Positions 27,138-36,943 of a stretch of DNA of 64,000 nucleotides are shown here, in pieces (the first letter of the stretch is position 1; each line of letters opens with the position of its first letter). This DNA is from Eubacterium sp. AF36-5BH (lineage in GTDB: Bacteria > Bacillota > Clostridia > Lachnospirales > Lachnospiraceae). Where the stretch lies: positions 1-64,000 of the forward strand of contig NZ_QTVG01000008.1 of the NCBI RefSeq assembly GCF_003460505.1, given 5' to 3'. The notes under the pieces are model-generated. The model had not been told where the DNA came from, searched no databases, and saw only the letters and a program-made list of their open reading frames with translations. A program made the translations under genes and the position numbers.

Positions 27138-27770
27138 ATGAAAAAAAAAGATTTAGCTTTAGAAGTTATTAAAAGATTAGAAAAAGAATACCCTGATGCT
27201 GATTGCACTCTTGATTACAACGATGCCTGGAAGCTGTTAATTAGCGTTAGACTAGCTGCACAATGCACCGATGAACGTGTCAACAAAATCGTGCCGGCTC
27301 TTTACGAAAAATATCCAACTATTGAAGCCGTTGCCGATGCACCCGTTGAAGAGATAGAAAAAATAGTTAGACCTTGTGGTCTTGGCAAAAGTAAAGCAAG
27401 AGATATTAGTCTTTGCATGAAAATGCTAAAAGATGAATTTGACTGCAAAGTGCCTGACAATATGAAGGATCTTTTAAAATTACCAGGTGTAGGAAGAAAA
27501 AGTGCTAACTTAATTATGGGGGATGTTTTTGGAGAACCTGCAATCGTTACAGACACACACTGCATTAGATTATGTAATAGAATTGGACTTGTAAATGGAA
27601 TTAAAGAACCTAAAAAAGTAGAAATGGAACTATGGAAGATTATTCCTCCTGAAAAAGGAAGTGATTTTTGCCACAGACTTGTTTACCACGGAAGAGAAGT
27701 CTGTACAGCTAGAACAACACCTCATTGCGAAAGATGTTGCCTTGAAGATATTTGTAAGAAAAACATATAA
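27138..27770 (+). CDS. nth: Endonuclease III
   Basis: A 210-residue base-excision-repair glycosylase/AP lyase. The helix-hairpin-helix 'LLKLPGVGRKSANLI' carries the catalytic Lys, 'IVTDTHCIRLCNRIG' the catalytic Asp, and the C-terminal CX6CX2CX5C cluster is 'CTARTTPHCERCCLEDIC'. ATG 27138 (AAAGGATTTTATT upstream) gives a normal N-terminus; the frame is open to 26976 but that adds a non-family tail. An extended -10 box (TGGTATAAT) lies near 27082. Confidence 0.96.
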   Translation: MKKKDLALEVIKRLEKEYPDADCTLDYNDAWKLLISVRLAAQCTDERVNKIVPALYEKYPTIEAVADAPVEEIEKIVRPCGLGKSKARDISLCMKMLKDEFDCKVPDNMKDLLKLPGVGRKSANLIMGDVFGEPAIVTDTHCIRLCNRIGLVNGIKEPKKVEMELWKIIPPEKGSDFCHRLVYHGREVCTARTTPHCERCCLEDICKKNI

Positions 27771-27797
27771 TTTATTATTTGTTAATTAAGATTAACA

Positions 27798-27848
27798 TAA
27801 AAAGGAATGCCCTTTTAACCTTATGGTTTTAGGACATTCCCTTTTTTA
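27798..27848. terminator. Bidirectional terminator between nth and the large esterase gene
   Basis: AAAAAGGAATG…CCTTTT, inner AACC/GGTT, AGGACATTCCCTTTTTT: A-run before and T-run after, so it can serve both convergent genes. Confidence 0.9.
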
Positions 27849-27861
27849 TATATAAAGGAGT

Positions 27862-30800
27862 CTACTTTACAATAATTACAATCTTTGCTTTTTTCTTATT
27901 ATAAGTCTTTGCTGTAACTACTGTCTTTCCTTTCTTAATAGCAGTAATTCTTCCCTTCTTGTCAATCTTAACAATCTTCTTGTTCTGAACTTTGAAGGTT
28001 ACTTTACCTGCACTATTTTTAGAAAGTTTCACTTTAAGTTTCTTCTTTTTGCCCTTTTTGATTTCAATTGACTGAGCCTTAAACTTAACGTATTTTGGTG
28101 CTTTCTTCACAGTAATATTGCAAATTGCTGTTGCTCCTTCATCTGTATATGCAATGATAATAACTTTGCCCTTCTTCTTAGCCTTAACTACGCCCTTGGC
28201 ATTTACTGTTGCTATCTTTGCATTGCTTGACTTAAACATAACCTTTGACTTCTTGCCGGTAAGTTTAACTTTAATCTTAAACTTCTCTTTCTTTCCAAGT
28301 TTTTTCTTAGTTACATTTAACTTGATTTTCTGTGAAACGCCCTGCTGCTTTGCAGTAGTTGTTTCCTGCTGATTACTAGCTGTTGTAGTCTGATTGCCTG
28401 TTGTCTGCTGACTACCTGTTGTAGTCTGATTACTTGTTGTCTGCTGACTAGCTGTTGTTGTCTGATTGCTTGTTGTCTGCTGACTACCTGTTGTTGTCTG
28501 ATTACTTATTGTCTGCTGACTACCTGTTGTTGTCTGATTGCTTGTTGTCTGCTGACTAGCTGTTGTAGTCTGGTTGCTTGTTGTCTGCTGACCACCTGTT
28601 GTTTCCTGGTTGCTTGTTGTCTGCTGACCACTTGTTGTCTTTTCAGCCTTTACAAGATTTGTAATTGCCTGTTCAATAGCCTTAACAGCATCGTCCATTT
28701 CTTCCTGAGTACATGTATTAGGAAGATTTTTTGCAAAAGTAATTGTGTTCTGAAGATTTGCCCAGCTTTCCTGAGTATAATCACTTTGAACTAAATTATT
28801 TACCTTTTCGTTAACCTTGTTTAACTCAGTTTTATTAACACTATATGTAGGGTCATCTTCTAAAATAATGTCATCATAATATGCCTTGAAGTCGCCCTTG
28901 TTTCCAGTATATGAAAGTGCAATACCTACAATCTTTCTTCCATTCATACTTGATGCAGGCATTTCGTAAGTGCAATCTGTCCACTTTCCAACTGTTAATG
29001 TCTGTGAAGGTTTTGCAATAATCTTAGAATTGTCATCACATAACAATACTACTCTTGTGTTCTTGCCAGCTTCATTTGCCGCATAAACTGAATATGAAAG
29101 TTTTAAGCCCTTCTGCATATTAATCTTTGTTTCAGACATTCTGTATAAATAATTTGCATTATCCTTACTAGCATTACCACCAATTGTTACCATGTAATCA
29201 CCTGTTTTTGCAAGTGTATTTTTCTCAATAGTAGTTGTTGCTGTTACGCCATCATTTTCTAGCTGTGTATCATTTTTGAAACATGGATCTACTGCATAGT
29301 CTCCATTATACTTGCTGTTTTCTGCCGGACATTTTACATACTTACTTTCAAAACTATTTCTGTAGTAAATTGGTCCTTCTGACTGTGGTACAGGATTTTC
29401 CTTAACAGCTTCTCTTTCTCCCTTAACCATCTTGATAGATTCTCCAACTGTTCTTAACTGGAAGTCCTGTGAACACCAATATCCATCACAACTTGCAGTT
29501 ACGAACCATTGATCCTTAGGAATATCAAAATAATCACTGGCATTCTTAGCAATAGCTGTACCTTCGTCATATTCATCAAACATTGCTATATAGAATGATG
29601 GGATTCCCATTTGTTTAAGTTTGTATGCCTGATACCAGAAGTTCTGTCCCGCATTTCTTGGCATTGCATTTGGCTTATCGTTTGGATCTCCATGCCATAA
29701 TGCCCATGAGAATCCTGAGAATAGTACAGGATAATAATCTACATTATTAGCCTTACACCAAGCCCAATGTTTCTCAATAAATGAAGAATATAAACTATCT
29801 ATTGATTCTTTTGTACTAATGTTAGATCCAACCATCCAAGGTGAAATCATGTCAACCTGTTTAAAGATATTTTCATATTTTGCCATTGTTGCTGTATTTG
29901 TACTCCAATCTCTTCCAACACCAAAGATTACATAACATCCCCTCTTATGGAAGAAATCAATCATTTCCTGATAATCAACAACTCTGTCAGGTCTTCCTGA
30001 TACTGCAGTTCCCCATAAGCAAACTACAGGTTTTCCATCAACTGTTGCATAAGCATCTGAATTAGTCATTTGAAGCTGTTTTTCAATATTGTATACCCAG
30101 TCAAATTTAATATCCTCTACCCAGCTACTAATTGTTGTGTCATCTGTTTTATCTTTAATCTGGTCACCACCACTAATATCATACATAATGTAGAACAGAC
30201 TGTTATTATTTTCAGCGGCTGTTTTCATCTTGTATAATAAAGTATCCTGTGGATCATTATATAATGTACGACCCTTAATTGTTCCTGCAAATCTCTGAAT
30301 TGCAGCACCATCAATTCCGTACTGATTCATCCATTTGAAATGTGTGTTAATTACATTTTCATTTGTTGAATCATATAACTTAGTTGGTTCTCCACTTCCA
30401 AGATTATCAAAACCTGTCTGTGCTAATGCACTTTCATCATAATCCTTTACATATGGGAAGTAGTCGATTGAAATATGGTCTTTTCTTGGCCAGCTTGTTC
30501 CATCTTCCTCTGCCTTACCATAATCATAATGTCCCCAACTTGTTTTCTGTGTTCCTGTTCCGAACCATGCCTGATATCCTGCGAAACTCTTTCCTGTAAA
30601 TTCAGCATGTTCTGTTTTTCCTCTTCTGTTAGTAATTGCTTCAGTATCAGGATTTACTGATTTCTTAATTACTTCGACCTTTGAAATATATGTTCCGGCT
30701 TGTCCGTTACCATATATTCTAAAATCATATGTATTAAACTGCGCATGTCTAAATGAAGCATCACTTAAGCAAATTGTAGTTGTAACCCATTTATTAGTAC

Positions 30801-33800
30801 CACCACGCATAACTGATGCTGTTTTGAATTTAGTGTCACTTGTTTCAGCTGCTAATGTACCATCATATAAAGTATTGTACTGCATTCCGAAATATGCATT
30901 AGTATTATCGAAATATGTTATTCTAATCATTAAGTTACTGTCATTTTCTGTAACTACATTACTATCAACAGCAAAGTGAATATATTTGTACTGACCTAAA
31001 TTAACACATTTCTTACCATCTTTTTCAATAAACCAATCTGTATAATTACTATTAGTTTTTAATTCACCACATTTCATATTGATGCCTGATGGTGTATCGC
31101 TGTCAAAATTGTATGATGCAACAGGTTCATCACTTTCTTCTACATCTGTAGAAACCTTCTTTATTAAACCAAATGAAATATCATCTACATTAACACTACC
31201 CTTACCGGATGTTTCAAAAACAAACTTCATATCTGTAATATTATTCCAAATATCAGATGTGTTTGTTACTTTAGTATTTCCATCCATTAATGTTGTCATG
31301 TCAAATGTAACTTCATTGAATGATTTATTATTTGCTAAAGTAACTTTGTTGTTCTGTATTTGCTGTCCTGCTTCAGGCACAACAGTATATGTTTTGTTTC
31401 CACTTACTATTGTTAATGCAACTGATTTGGCAGTATTAGTCTGATTGCTAATTTTTGCACTTATAGTTTTAAAGTTACCATAAGAAATCTTTTCGCTTTC
31501 ATATGTAACAATTGGTCCAACTGAAGATGTTCCTGCTCCAGTGTAAGCTAACTTAACTGATGCCTTTCCTTCTGCCTTATTTGTTGAATCATATGAATAG
31601 GTTCCATTGGTTGTCTTCCATGCAGGTCTATAGCCTAAACATCTGTTATCATCGTCATCATTATTAACTTTTACGTTAGTTGGATCGTATACCCACTCAT
31701 CTTCATCAGCATAAATCCAGTCATTTGCTGTAAAATATGTAATGCCTTTTGCCGGATTTAAAGTTGTATCAACTTCTTCAATTGTTTTTGTTCTAAATGG
31801 TGATGCTGGAATTCCTGCACTATTCATTAAGTTAGCATTGCAATTAAAGTTATTAAAAGCATATATTACTTCTTTTGGATTTTCTACACGGTCACTATAC
31901 ACTTTTACCCTGTTCTTACTAACAATTTCAGCCTTAGCATTTACATAAATTCCATCACTTCCTGCAATTGTGAATCCATGTAATGTATTTCCTGAATTTT
32001 TAATTATAGACAAACCTTTTCCTACACAATTAAATGTAATATAAATTGCATTACCTTTAATTTCTTTTGCCTTGTATACCGGTGCCGTGTAAACATCTCC
32101 ACCCTTATAAACCATATTCATTGCAGCCTTAGCAAATCTTTCACCAACAGGTGTTTTTGTACGTGGGTGAATTGGGTCTGAAGACACTTTGTTTTTAACA
32201 TGATACAATGGGCAATCATAAATTGTAAGCATTGCCATATTGTTCTTTATGTTTTCTTTAAATGCTCTTTCCATTGCACTAGCTAAGTATCCTAAATGTT
32301 CTGTACCTGTATTATAATGATGTGGTGCTACCTGTGTGAATATAAATGGCATTGAATTATTTTCAAATCCAAATTTTTCACTCCAGCTCTTCTTTAATAA
32401 AGACAATTCTCTATCGTAAATTTCTGATCTACCACTATTACTTTCTCCCTGATACCAAATTGCACCTGCAATGCTGTAATTTGTTATAGGTCCAATTTTC
32501 TGGTTGTAAAGTGTTGACATTGTTCCTGCTGTATCTGACCAGAAATCCTCTTCATAGTAAAGTCCTCTCTTTTCTAATTCCTTTACTAATGTTGCATCTC
32601 CCTGAATTGCCTCTCTTGGAAGCCATCCTTCTATTACAGTACCACCAATTGGTGTATTTAAAACAGCAACAGGTACATTTAACTGAGACTGTAATTTCTT
32701 TGCAAAAGCATAAGCTACGGCTGATGTTTTATTTACAGCATCCTTATCATTTCCGCTTCCCCAGTATGCACCTTGAACGTCATATGTTGGATCATATAGC
32801 TGAGTTCCTGTCTGTCCATATGGGTATGTAGGCTCTAGGAATATACGGATATTGTCATTTGTAGCATTTGCTAAAATGTTTTCGCTATCCATATCACTTC
32901 CTACATTCAATGCCATATTTGACTGACCACATGCTAACCAAACTTCTCCAATTAATATATTATTAATAGTTTTTACTGAATCCCCATTATCAAGGATTTC
33001 CATTTTATATTTAGTATAACTTCCTGCCTGCTTGTCTAATTTTGTTTTCCAGGATCCGTCAGTTCCTACTTTAACTTCTTTGCTTGTTACAGCTGTACCA
33101 TCTGCTTTTGAAATCTTAACAGTAATCGTGTTACCAGGTTTTGCTGTACCCCAAACTGATATATCCTTATTCTGCTGTAACATCATTCCATCACTGAAAA
33201 TAGAAGGTACAGTACATATATTTGTGCTATCAACAATTTTAACATTGCTAATCTTCATATTAATTTCATCAGAAATAAATGTATGTGCAAAGAAAACTCT
33301 CATATAGTTTATCTTTGATAAATCTATCTCACCATCTTTACCATTTTCATAACTTGAGAAGTCAACAGTATATGTAGCTTTTCCATTCTTCCAAGCCACT
33401 TTTCTAATGTACCACTGAACCATGTCCTTGTCGGCGCTTCCACTACTTGATAACTGGATGAAAGCATAACCACCATTATCCATTAATGGTGCTACATTTC
33501 CAGGATCTGTTGTATTTGATAATTCCGCATCGAACTTTAATTGTAATTTTGCAGGATTGTGCTTTGATGCATCAATAGGTGTATCAAGTTTCTTCTCTGC
33601 TATAACAGTAGTATCCTTCTTTGTAGTTATATCGCATGTAAAAGGAATGCTTCCTACATTATATGTTGTGTCCCAATTTTTAACTTCCGGTGTTTCTTCT
33701 TTTTGTGCAGCTCTTGATGTATCAACAATACATACGTCCTTTAATCTGAATGACTGGTATCCTGTATCGCCTGCAAGATATGCCAAACAAAGTCTGAACC

Positions 33801-34320
33801 ATGTAATTTTTGACTTATCAAACGATGCTTTCTTTGTTCCTGTTGAAAATGGAATCAATACATCGTTCCATTCTCCCGGAACTAAATCCTTGCCATCTGC
33901 TCGTTTTAAGCCTTTTACCTTCAAATTTAAATAACTTTCAGTATTTAGTTGTGCATTAGCCAACTCTAAGAATCCTAGGCCGTTACCCTCCTTGAAAATA
34001 TCTAATGGGGCTCTTATTCCTTCAATTTGTTTAACGTAAACTTTCATGCTTAATGCAAGTTTACTGTCATCTACACTGGATAAATCTATGTTTAAATTTC
34101 TAGTATATACCTGATAAGTCACTGTGCCATTTGTATTTTCACTTCTAGGCACTTGGATTTTTTCGTATATTGTAGATAAAACATAGTTATCTGTAATATC
34201 TTTTGCTGCAACATCTGTGCAGAATCTGCTTGTATCAAAAATCAGTGTGGTTGCAATAATTGCCAAAACCATTGAAGCTAAAACTACTAATTTCGATACC
34301 ATAGTATTTAACTTTTTCAT
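27862..34320 (-). CDS. Giant secreted esterase / GH99-like multidomain protein
   Basis: 2152 residues from ATG 34320 (GGAGGGAAAA upstream; the frame is open to 34443 without a ribosome site). Order: signal peptide (1-30), two beta-sandwich carbohydrate-binding-like regions (to about 390), and a SGNH sialate O-acetylesterase-type domain with 'GQSNM' (Ser near 465), 'WYQGESN' (near 626) and 'SDPIHP' (near 715). Further binding modules follow, then a GH71/99-like barrel (about 1245-1640; 'GYQAWFGTG', 'FYIAMFDEYDEG'), another binding module, a FIVAR helix bundle, a Thr/Gln-rich tandem-repeat linker (about 1890-1995) and two lysine-rich Ig-like Big_2 domains. It probably deacetylates and hydrolyses a plant or host glycan at the cell wall. 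No LPXTG is seen; the basic Ig-like end may bind the wall. Confidence 0.85.
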   Translation of the reverse strand: MKKLNTMVSKLVVLASMVLAIIATTLIFDTSRFCTDVAAKDITDNYVLSTIYEKIQVPRSENTNGTVTYQVYTRNLNIDLSSVDDSKLALSMKVYVKQIEGIRAPLDIFKEGNGLGFLELANAQLNTESYLNLKVKGLKRADGKDLVPGEWNDVLIPFSTGTKKASFDKSKITWFRLCLAYLAGDTGYQSFRLKDVCIVDTSRAAQKEETPEVKNWDTTYNVGSIPFTCDITTKKDTTVIAEKKLDTPIDASKHNPAKLQLKFDAELSNTTDPGNVAPLMDNGGYAFIQLSSSGSADKDMVQWYIRKVAWKNGKATYTVDFSSYENGKDGEIDLSKINYMRVFFAHTFISDEINMKISNVKIVDSTNICTVPSIFSDGMMLQQNKDISVWGTAKPGNTITVKISKADGTAVTSKEVKVGTDGSWKTKLDKQAGSYTKYKMEILDNGDSVKTINNILIGEVWLACGQSNMALNVGSDMDSENILANATNDNIRIFLEPTYPYGQTGTQLYDPTYDVQGAYWGSGNDKDAVNKTSAVAYAFAKKLQSQLNVPVAVLNTPIGGTVIEGWLPREAIQGDATLVKELEKRGLYYEEDFWSDTAGTMSTLYNQKIGPITNYSIAGAIWYQGESNSGRSEIYDRELSLLKKSWSEKFGFENNSMPFIFTQVAPHHYNTGTEHLGYLASAMERAFKENIKNNMAMLTIYDCPLYHVKNKVSSDPIHPRTKTPVGERFAKAAMNMVYKGGDVYTAPVYKAKEIKGNAIYITFNCVGKGLSIIKNSGNTLHGFTIAGSDGIYVNAKAEIVSKNRVKVYSDRVENPKEVIYAFNNFNCNANLMNSAGIPASPFRTKTIEEVDTTLNPAKGITYFTANDWIYADEDEWVYDPTNVKVNNDDDDNRCLGYRPAWKTTNGTYSYDSTNKAEGKASVKLAYTGAGTSSVGPIVTYESEKISYGNFKTISAKISNQTNTAKSVALTIVSGNKTYTVVPEAGQQIQNNKVTLANNKSFNEVTFDMTTLMDGNTKVTNTSDIWNNITDMKFVFETSGKGSVNVDDISFGLIKKVSTDVEESDEPVASYNFDSDTPSGINMKCGELKTNSNYTDWFIEKDGKKCVNLGQYKYIHFAVDSNVVTENDSNLMIRITYFDNTNAYFGMQYNTLYDGTLAAETSDTKFKTASVMRGGTNKWVTTTICLSDASFRHAQFNTYDFRIYGNGQAGTYISKVEVIKKSVNPDTEAITNRRGKTEHAEFTGKSFAGYQAWFGTGTQKTSWGHYDYGKAEEDGTSWPRKDHISIDYFPYVKDYDESALAQTGFDNLGSGEPTKLYDSTNENVINTHFKWMNQYGIDGAAIQRFAGTIKGRTLYNDPQDTLLYKMKTAAENNNSLFYIMYDISGGDQIKDKTDDTTISSWVEDIKFDWVYNIEKQLQMTNSDAYATVDGKPVVCLWGTAVSGRPDRVVDYQEMIDFFHKRGCYVIFGVGRDWSTNTATMAKYENIFKQVDMISPWMVGSNISTKESIDSLYSSFIEKHWAWCKANNVDYYPVLFSGFSWALWHGDPNDKPNAMPRNAGQNFWYQAYKLKQMGIPSFYIAMFDEYDEGTAIAKNASDYFDIPKDQWFVTASCDGYWCSQDFQLRTVGESIKMVKGEREAVKENPVPQSEGPIYYRNSFESKYVKCPAENSKYNGDYAVDPCFKNDTQLENDGVTATTTIEKNTLAKTGDYMVTIGGNASKDNANYLYRMSETKINMQKGLKLSYSVYAANEAGKNTRVVLLCDDNSKIIAKPSQTLTVGKWTDCTYEMPASSMNGRKIVGIALSYTGNKGDFKAYYDDIILEDDPTYSVNKTELNKVNEKVNNLVQSDYTQESWANLQNTITFAKNLPNTCTQEEMDDAVKAIEQAITNLVKAEKTTSGQQTTSNQETTGGQQTTSNQTTTASQQTTSNQTTTGSQQTISNQTTTGSQQTTSNQTTTASQQTTSNQTTTGSQQTTGNQTTTASNQQETTTAKQQGVSQKIKLNVTKKKLGKKEKFKIKVKLTGKKSKVMFKSSNAKIATVNAKGVVKAKKKGKVIIIAYTDEGATAICNITVKKAPKYVKFKAQSIEIKKGKKKKLKVKLSKNSAGKVTFKVQNKKIVKIDKKGRITAIKKGKTVVTAKTYNKKKAKIVIIVK
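28343..28645 (-). repeat. 36-bp coding tandem repeat (Thr/Gln-rich linker)
   Basis: About eight units of a 12-residue repeat of the form SNQTTT(A/G)SQQTT inside the large esterase gene. The units differ by only a few bases, so the number probably varies between strains by slippage. Confidence 0.9.
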
Positions 34321-34560
34321 TTTTCCCTCCTTCTTTTTTATGATTGTTAAATTACTAGATTGTATATTTTTTCTACACATTTGGCGATTTGTACATCCGT
34401 TTTGTTTCATCAAAGAAACATATGTCAACTTTTGTAACAACATGTATTTTAATATACAATATAATATTTTAGTTTAATAAAGCGTTAAATTATAATACAT
34501 TTTTCATTATATTCTTATATAATTTTTTGTATGAAATGCTGTTTTATATCAAATTTTATA

Positions 34561-34578
34561 TAGAAAACGTTTTCCATA
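34561..34578. promoter_or_regulatory. LacI/CcpA-type operator
   Basis: GAAAACGTTTTC is a perfect palindrome with central CG, typical of LacI-family or catabolite (cre) sites. It lies in the shared upstream region (34321-34678) of the divergent esterase/GH99 and GH43 genes, suggesting joint sugar control. Confidence 0.6.
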
Positions 34579-34678
34579 TAGAATTTTGTATTGTTCAATT
34601 TTTTTATTCAACTTATACTTAACGAGTTGTTAAATATTATTATTTTGTCGATTACAATCGGCAGGTTAGGAGGGAGAA

Positions 34679-36700
34679 ATGAAAAAACAACTTTTGAGTA
34701 TTGCACTATCTTTAACGCTTATTGTGCAAACTTTTCCAGCCTTAGGTAGTACAACTATTCAGGGCAATAACACTTTTAATGCTATCAGCACTAATTTAAC
34801 AAACGAAACTGAATACAAGGCCGGTAATCCAATCATTACAAATATTTTTACCGCTGATCCATCCGCTCATGTTTGGGAAGAGAATGGTAGAATTTACATT
34901 TACGCTTCGCACGATATGATGCCGGCAAAAGGTTGTGGAAACATGGATAAATATCATGTTTATTCTTCCGACAACATGGTTACATGGAAGGACGAAGGAG
35001 AAATTCTTTCAGCTGCTGACGTATCATGGGGACGTAGCAAAGGTGGTTTAATGTGGGCTCCTGATACTGCACATGTCGATGACACATACTACTTCTATTT
35101 TCCACATCCAACTGGAAACGATGATTGGAACAGCACTTGGAGAATTGGTGTAGCGACAAGCAAAAAACCTACTTTAGATTTTACATGCAAAGATGACGGA
35201 TATGTAAAAATGAAAGACGGCAGTCCTTATGTAACAAAAATTGATCCTTGTATTTTTAAGGATGATGACGGTTCATACTATCTTTATACCGGTGGTGGTT
35301 CTAAATGCTATGTTGCCAAGTTATGTAGCGATATGCAGACCTTAGCAGAAGATCCTGTAGAAATTGATGAAACTCTTGAAGATTTCCATGAAGGAATGTG
35401 AGTATTTAAAAGAAATGGAATTTATTATGCAATGTATGCTGACAATACATCAGGCCATAACTTAATGAGATATTCTACTTCAAATTCACCTTATGGACCT
35501 TTTAAAGATGGTGGTGTTATTTTAGATGCAACAAGTTGTGACACTACACACGGTTCTATTGTTGAATACAAAAATCATTGGTATATGTTCTATCACAATT
35601 CTGATCTTTCAGGACGTGGTAACTTACGATCTGTTTGTGTAGATGAAGTATTTTTCAATGAAGATGGTTCTATTCAAAAAGTAAATCAGACAAAAGATGG
35701 CGTATCTGCTGTTGGTCCTATTGTTCCTAATGAATACGAATCTTTACATAAGACATATGACAAATCAGAATTTGTAGAGAAAACTGATTACGGGCTTACA
35801 AATGTTGAAGTTAAAAACGCCAACTTTAATGGTAAAACCATTTCAGGTTTTCACATTGACAATGCCACTGCAAACACTGGTTATTTTTTAAGATTCGATC
35901 CTACTACAACTTGGAACGATTACACTGGTGTTGCAACATGTATAGTTGACTTAAATCCTGGAACAAACAATACAATTAAACTTACAGGCAGCATGGGCGG
36001 TGTTAATATTAACGGATTCTCTGTATCACTCCTAGATCAGACAATTCCTGAAACTACTACAACTGCACCTGCCACAACAGTTCCACCTACTACAACACCT
36101 ACTACAGCACCTACTATTACACCAAAGGCTACAACTGAGAACCCTGGCACTTCTCAAACTACATCAGCCACTGAAAGTAGTTCATTGGAATCAGTTACAT
36201 CTACCAGTAGTAATGTAACTTCAGATGTAGTTACATCCAGTGATGAAAATGCTTCTTCAGACGTTGCTACATCCGTTGATGAGAATGCTTCTTCAGACGT
36301 AGTTACATCTAGTAGTGAAAATGTTTCCTCAGACATAGCTACATCTGATAATGAAAGCGTTTATTCAAATGTGACTACTAAGACTGATAAAGCTACCTCG
36401 AAAATTGTTGTAAAGAAATCAAAGGTTAAGAAAGCTGTTAAAAAACGTAAAGCTGCAAAAATTAAAATTACTTTAAAGAAGGTTTTCAAAGCTAAATATC
36501 TTGTTAAGGTATCTACTTCTAAAAAGTTTTCAAAGAAAAAAACTGTAACTAAAATTGTCAAAAAAGCTTCTTTTGTTTTCAAAAACAAAAGGTTTCGCAA
36601 TAAGAAAAAGTTATACGTTAAAGTTAGAGCCTTAAAAAAAGTCGATAACACTATAATTTACAGCAAATGGTCTAAACCAAAGAAAATAAAGCTTAAATAA
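34679..36700 (+). pseudogene. GH43 glycosidase interrupted by one in-frame TGA
   Basis: A 674-codon frame with a single stop at codon 241 (TGA 35399-35401). Before it: signal peptide, then a GH43 five-bladed propeller with the base Asp in 'IFTADPSAHVW' (D60), the pKa-modulating Asp in 'KIDPCIFKDDDG', and the acid Glu in 'DFHEGM' (E238). After it the same frame continues 'VFKRNGIYYAMYADN'. The family has Trp at the stop position, so TGG to TGA is the simple explanation. A CBM6-like domain, Thr/Pro linker, acidic 'SSDVVTSSDENA' repeats and a lysine-rich FN3-like C-terminus follow. The second part has no ribosome site of its own. Nonsense mutation, sequencing error or readthrough are the options. 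Confidence 0.85.
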
Positions 36701-36751
36701 CAAGAAAGAATGTTGTTTGCGACATTCTCCGCAACCAGTGCGTGTTGTCAT

Positions 36752-36840
36752 ACAACTATTTTCTTTTTGCACCAGGGTGCATCCCTAGTGGATTGTTTTT
36801 TATATAATAAGAAATTACGAAAGAATTTCTTATTATATAA
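36752..36840. repeat. About 90-bp double-hairpin repeat, copy B
   Basis: Second copy of the element at 24552-24640. Here the first hairpin (CACCAGGG / CCCTAGTG) is followed by TTGTTTTTTA on the plus strand, so it can end the GH43 transcript. The second stem, TAATAAGAAATT / AATTTCTTATTA, is perfect in this copy. Confidence 0.75.
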
Positions 36841-36878
36841 AAAAACAGATTACAGAGTAACTTCTCCATAATCCGTTT
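36838..36878 (-). terminator. Terminator downstream of the NSS transporter gene
   Basis: AACGGATTATGGAG / CTCTGTAATCTGTT arms followed by TTTTTTTATA on the minus strand. Confidence 0.8.
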
Positions 36879-36943
36879 TAACTTATCTATTTATTTTTTT
36901 TTACCTATAAATTTATTGTTTTAAATCTGCCTGTATATTACTT

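Noticed and set aside
28343..28645. CRISPR-like or noncoding tandem array
   Set aside because: The 36-bp period has no spacers and keeps the reading frame of the large esterase; it is a coding Thr/Gln-rich linker.
27862..34443. Upstream start at 34443 for the giant esterase
   Set aside because: The extra 41 residues have no ribosome site and precede a standard signal peptide that begins at the ATG at 34320 with GGAGGG upstream.
35399..35401. Evidence for UGA read as tryptophan (alternative code)
   Set aside because: TGA ends other intact genes in the window and Trp is otherwise encoded by TGG, so a point mutation or error explains the GH43 stop better.
36154..36651. Two minus-strand frames opposite the GH43 C-terminal region
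   Set aside because: They mirror low-complexity acidic and lysine-rich repeats of the plus-strand gene and have no ribosome sites.
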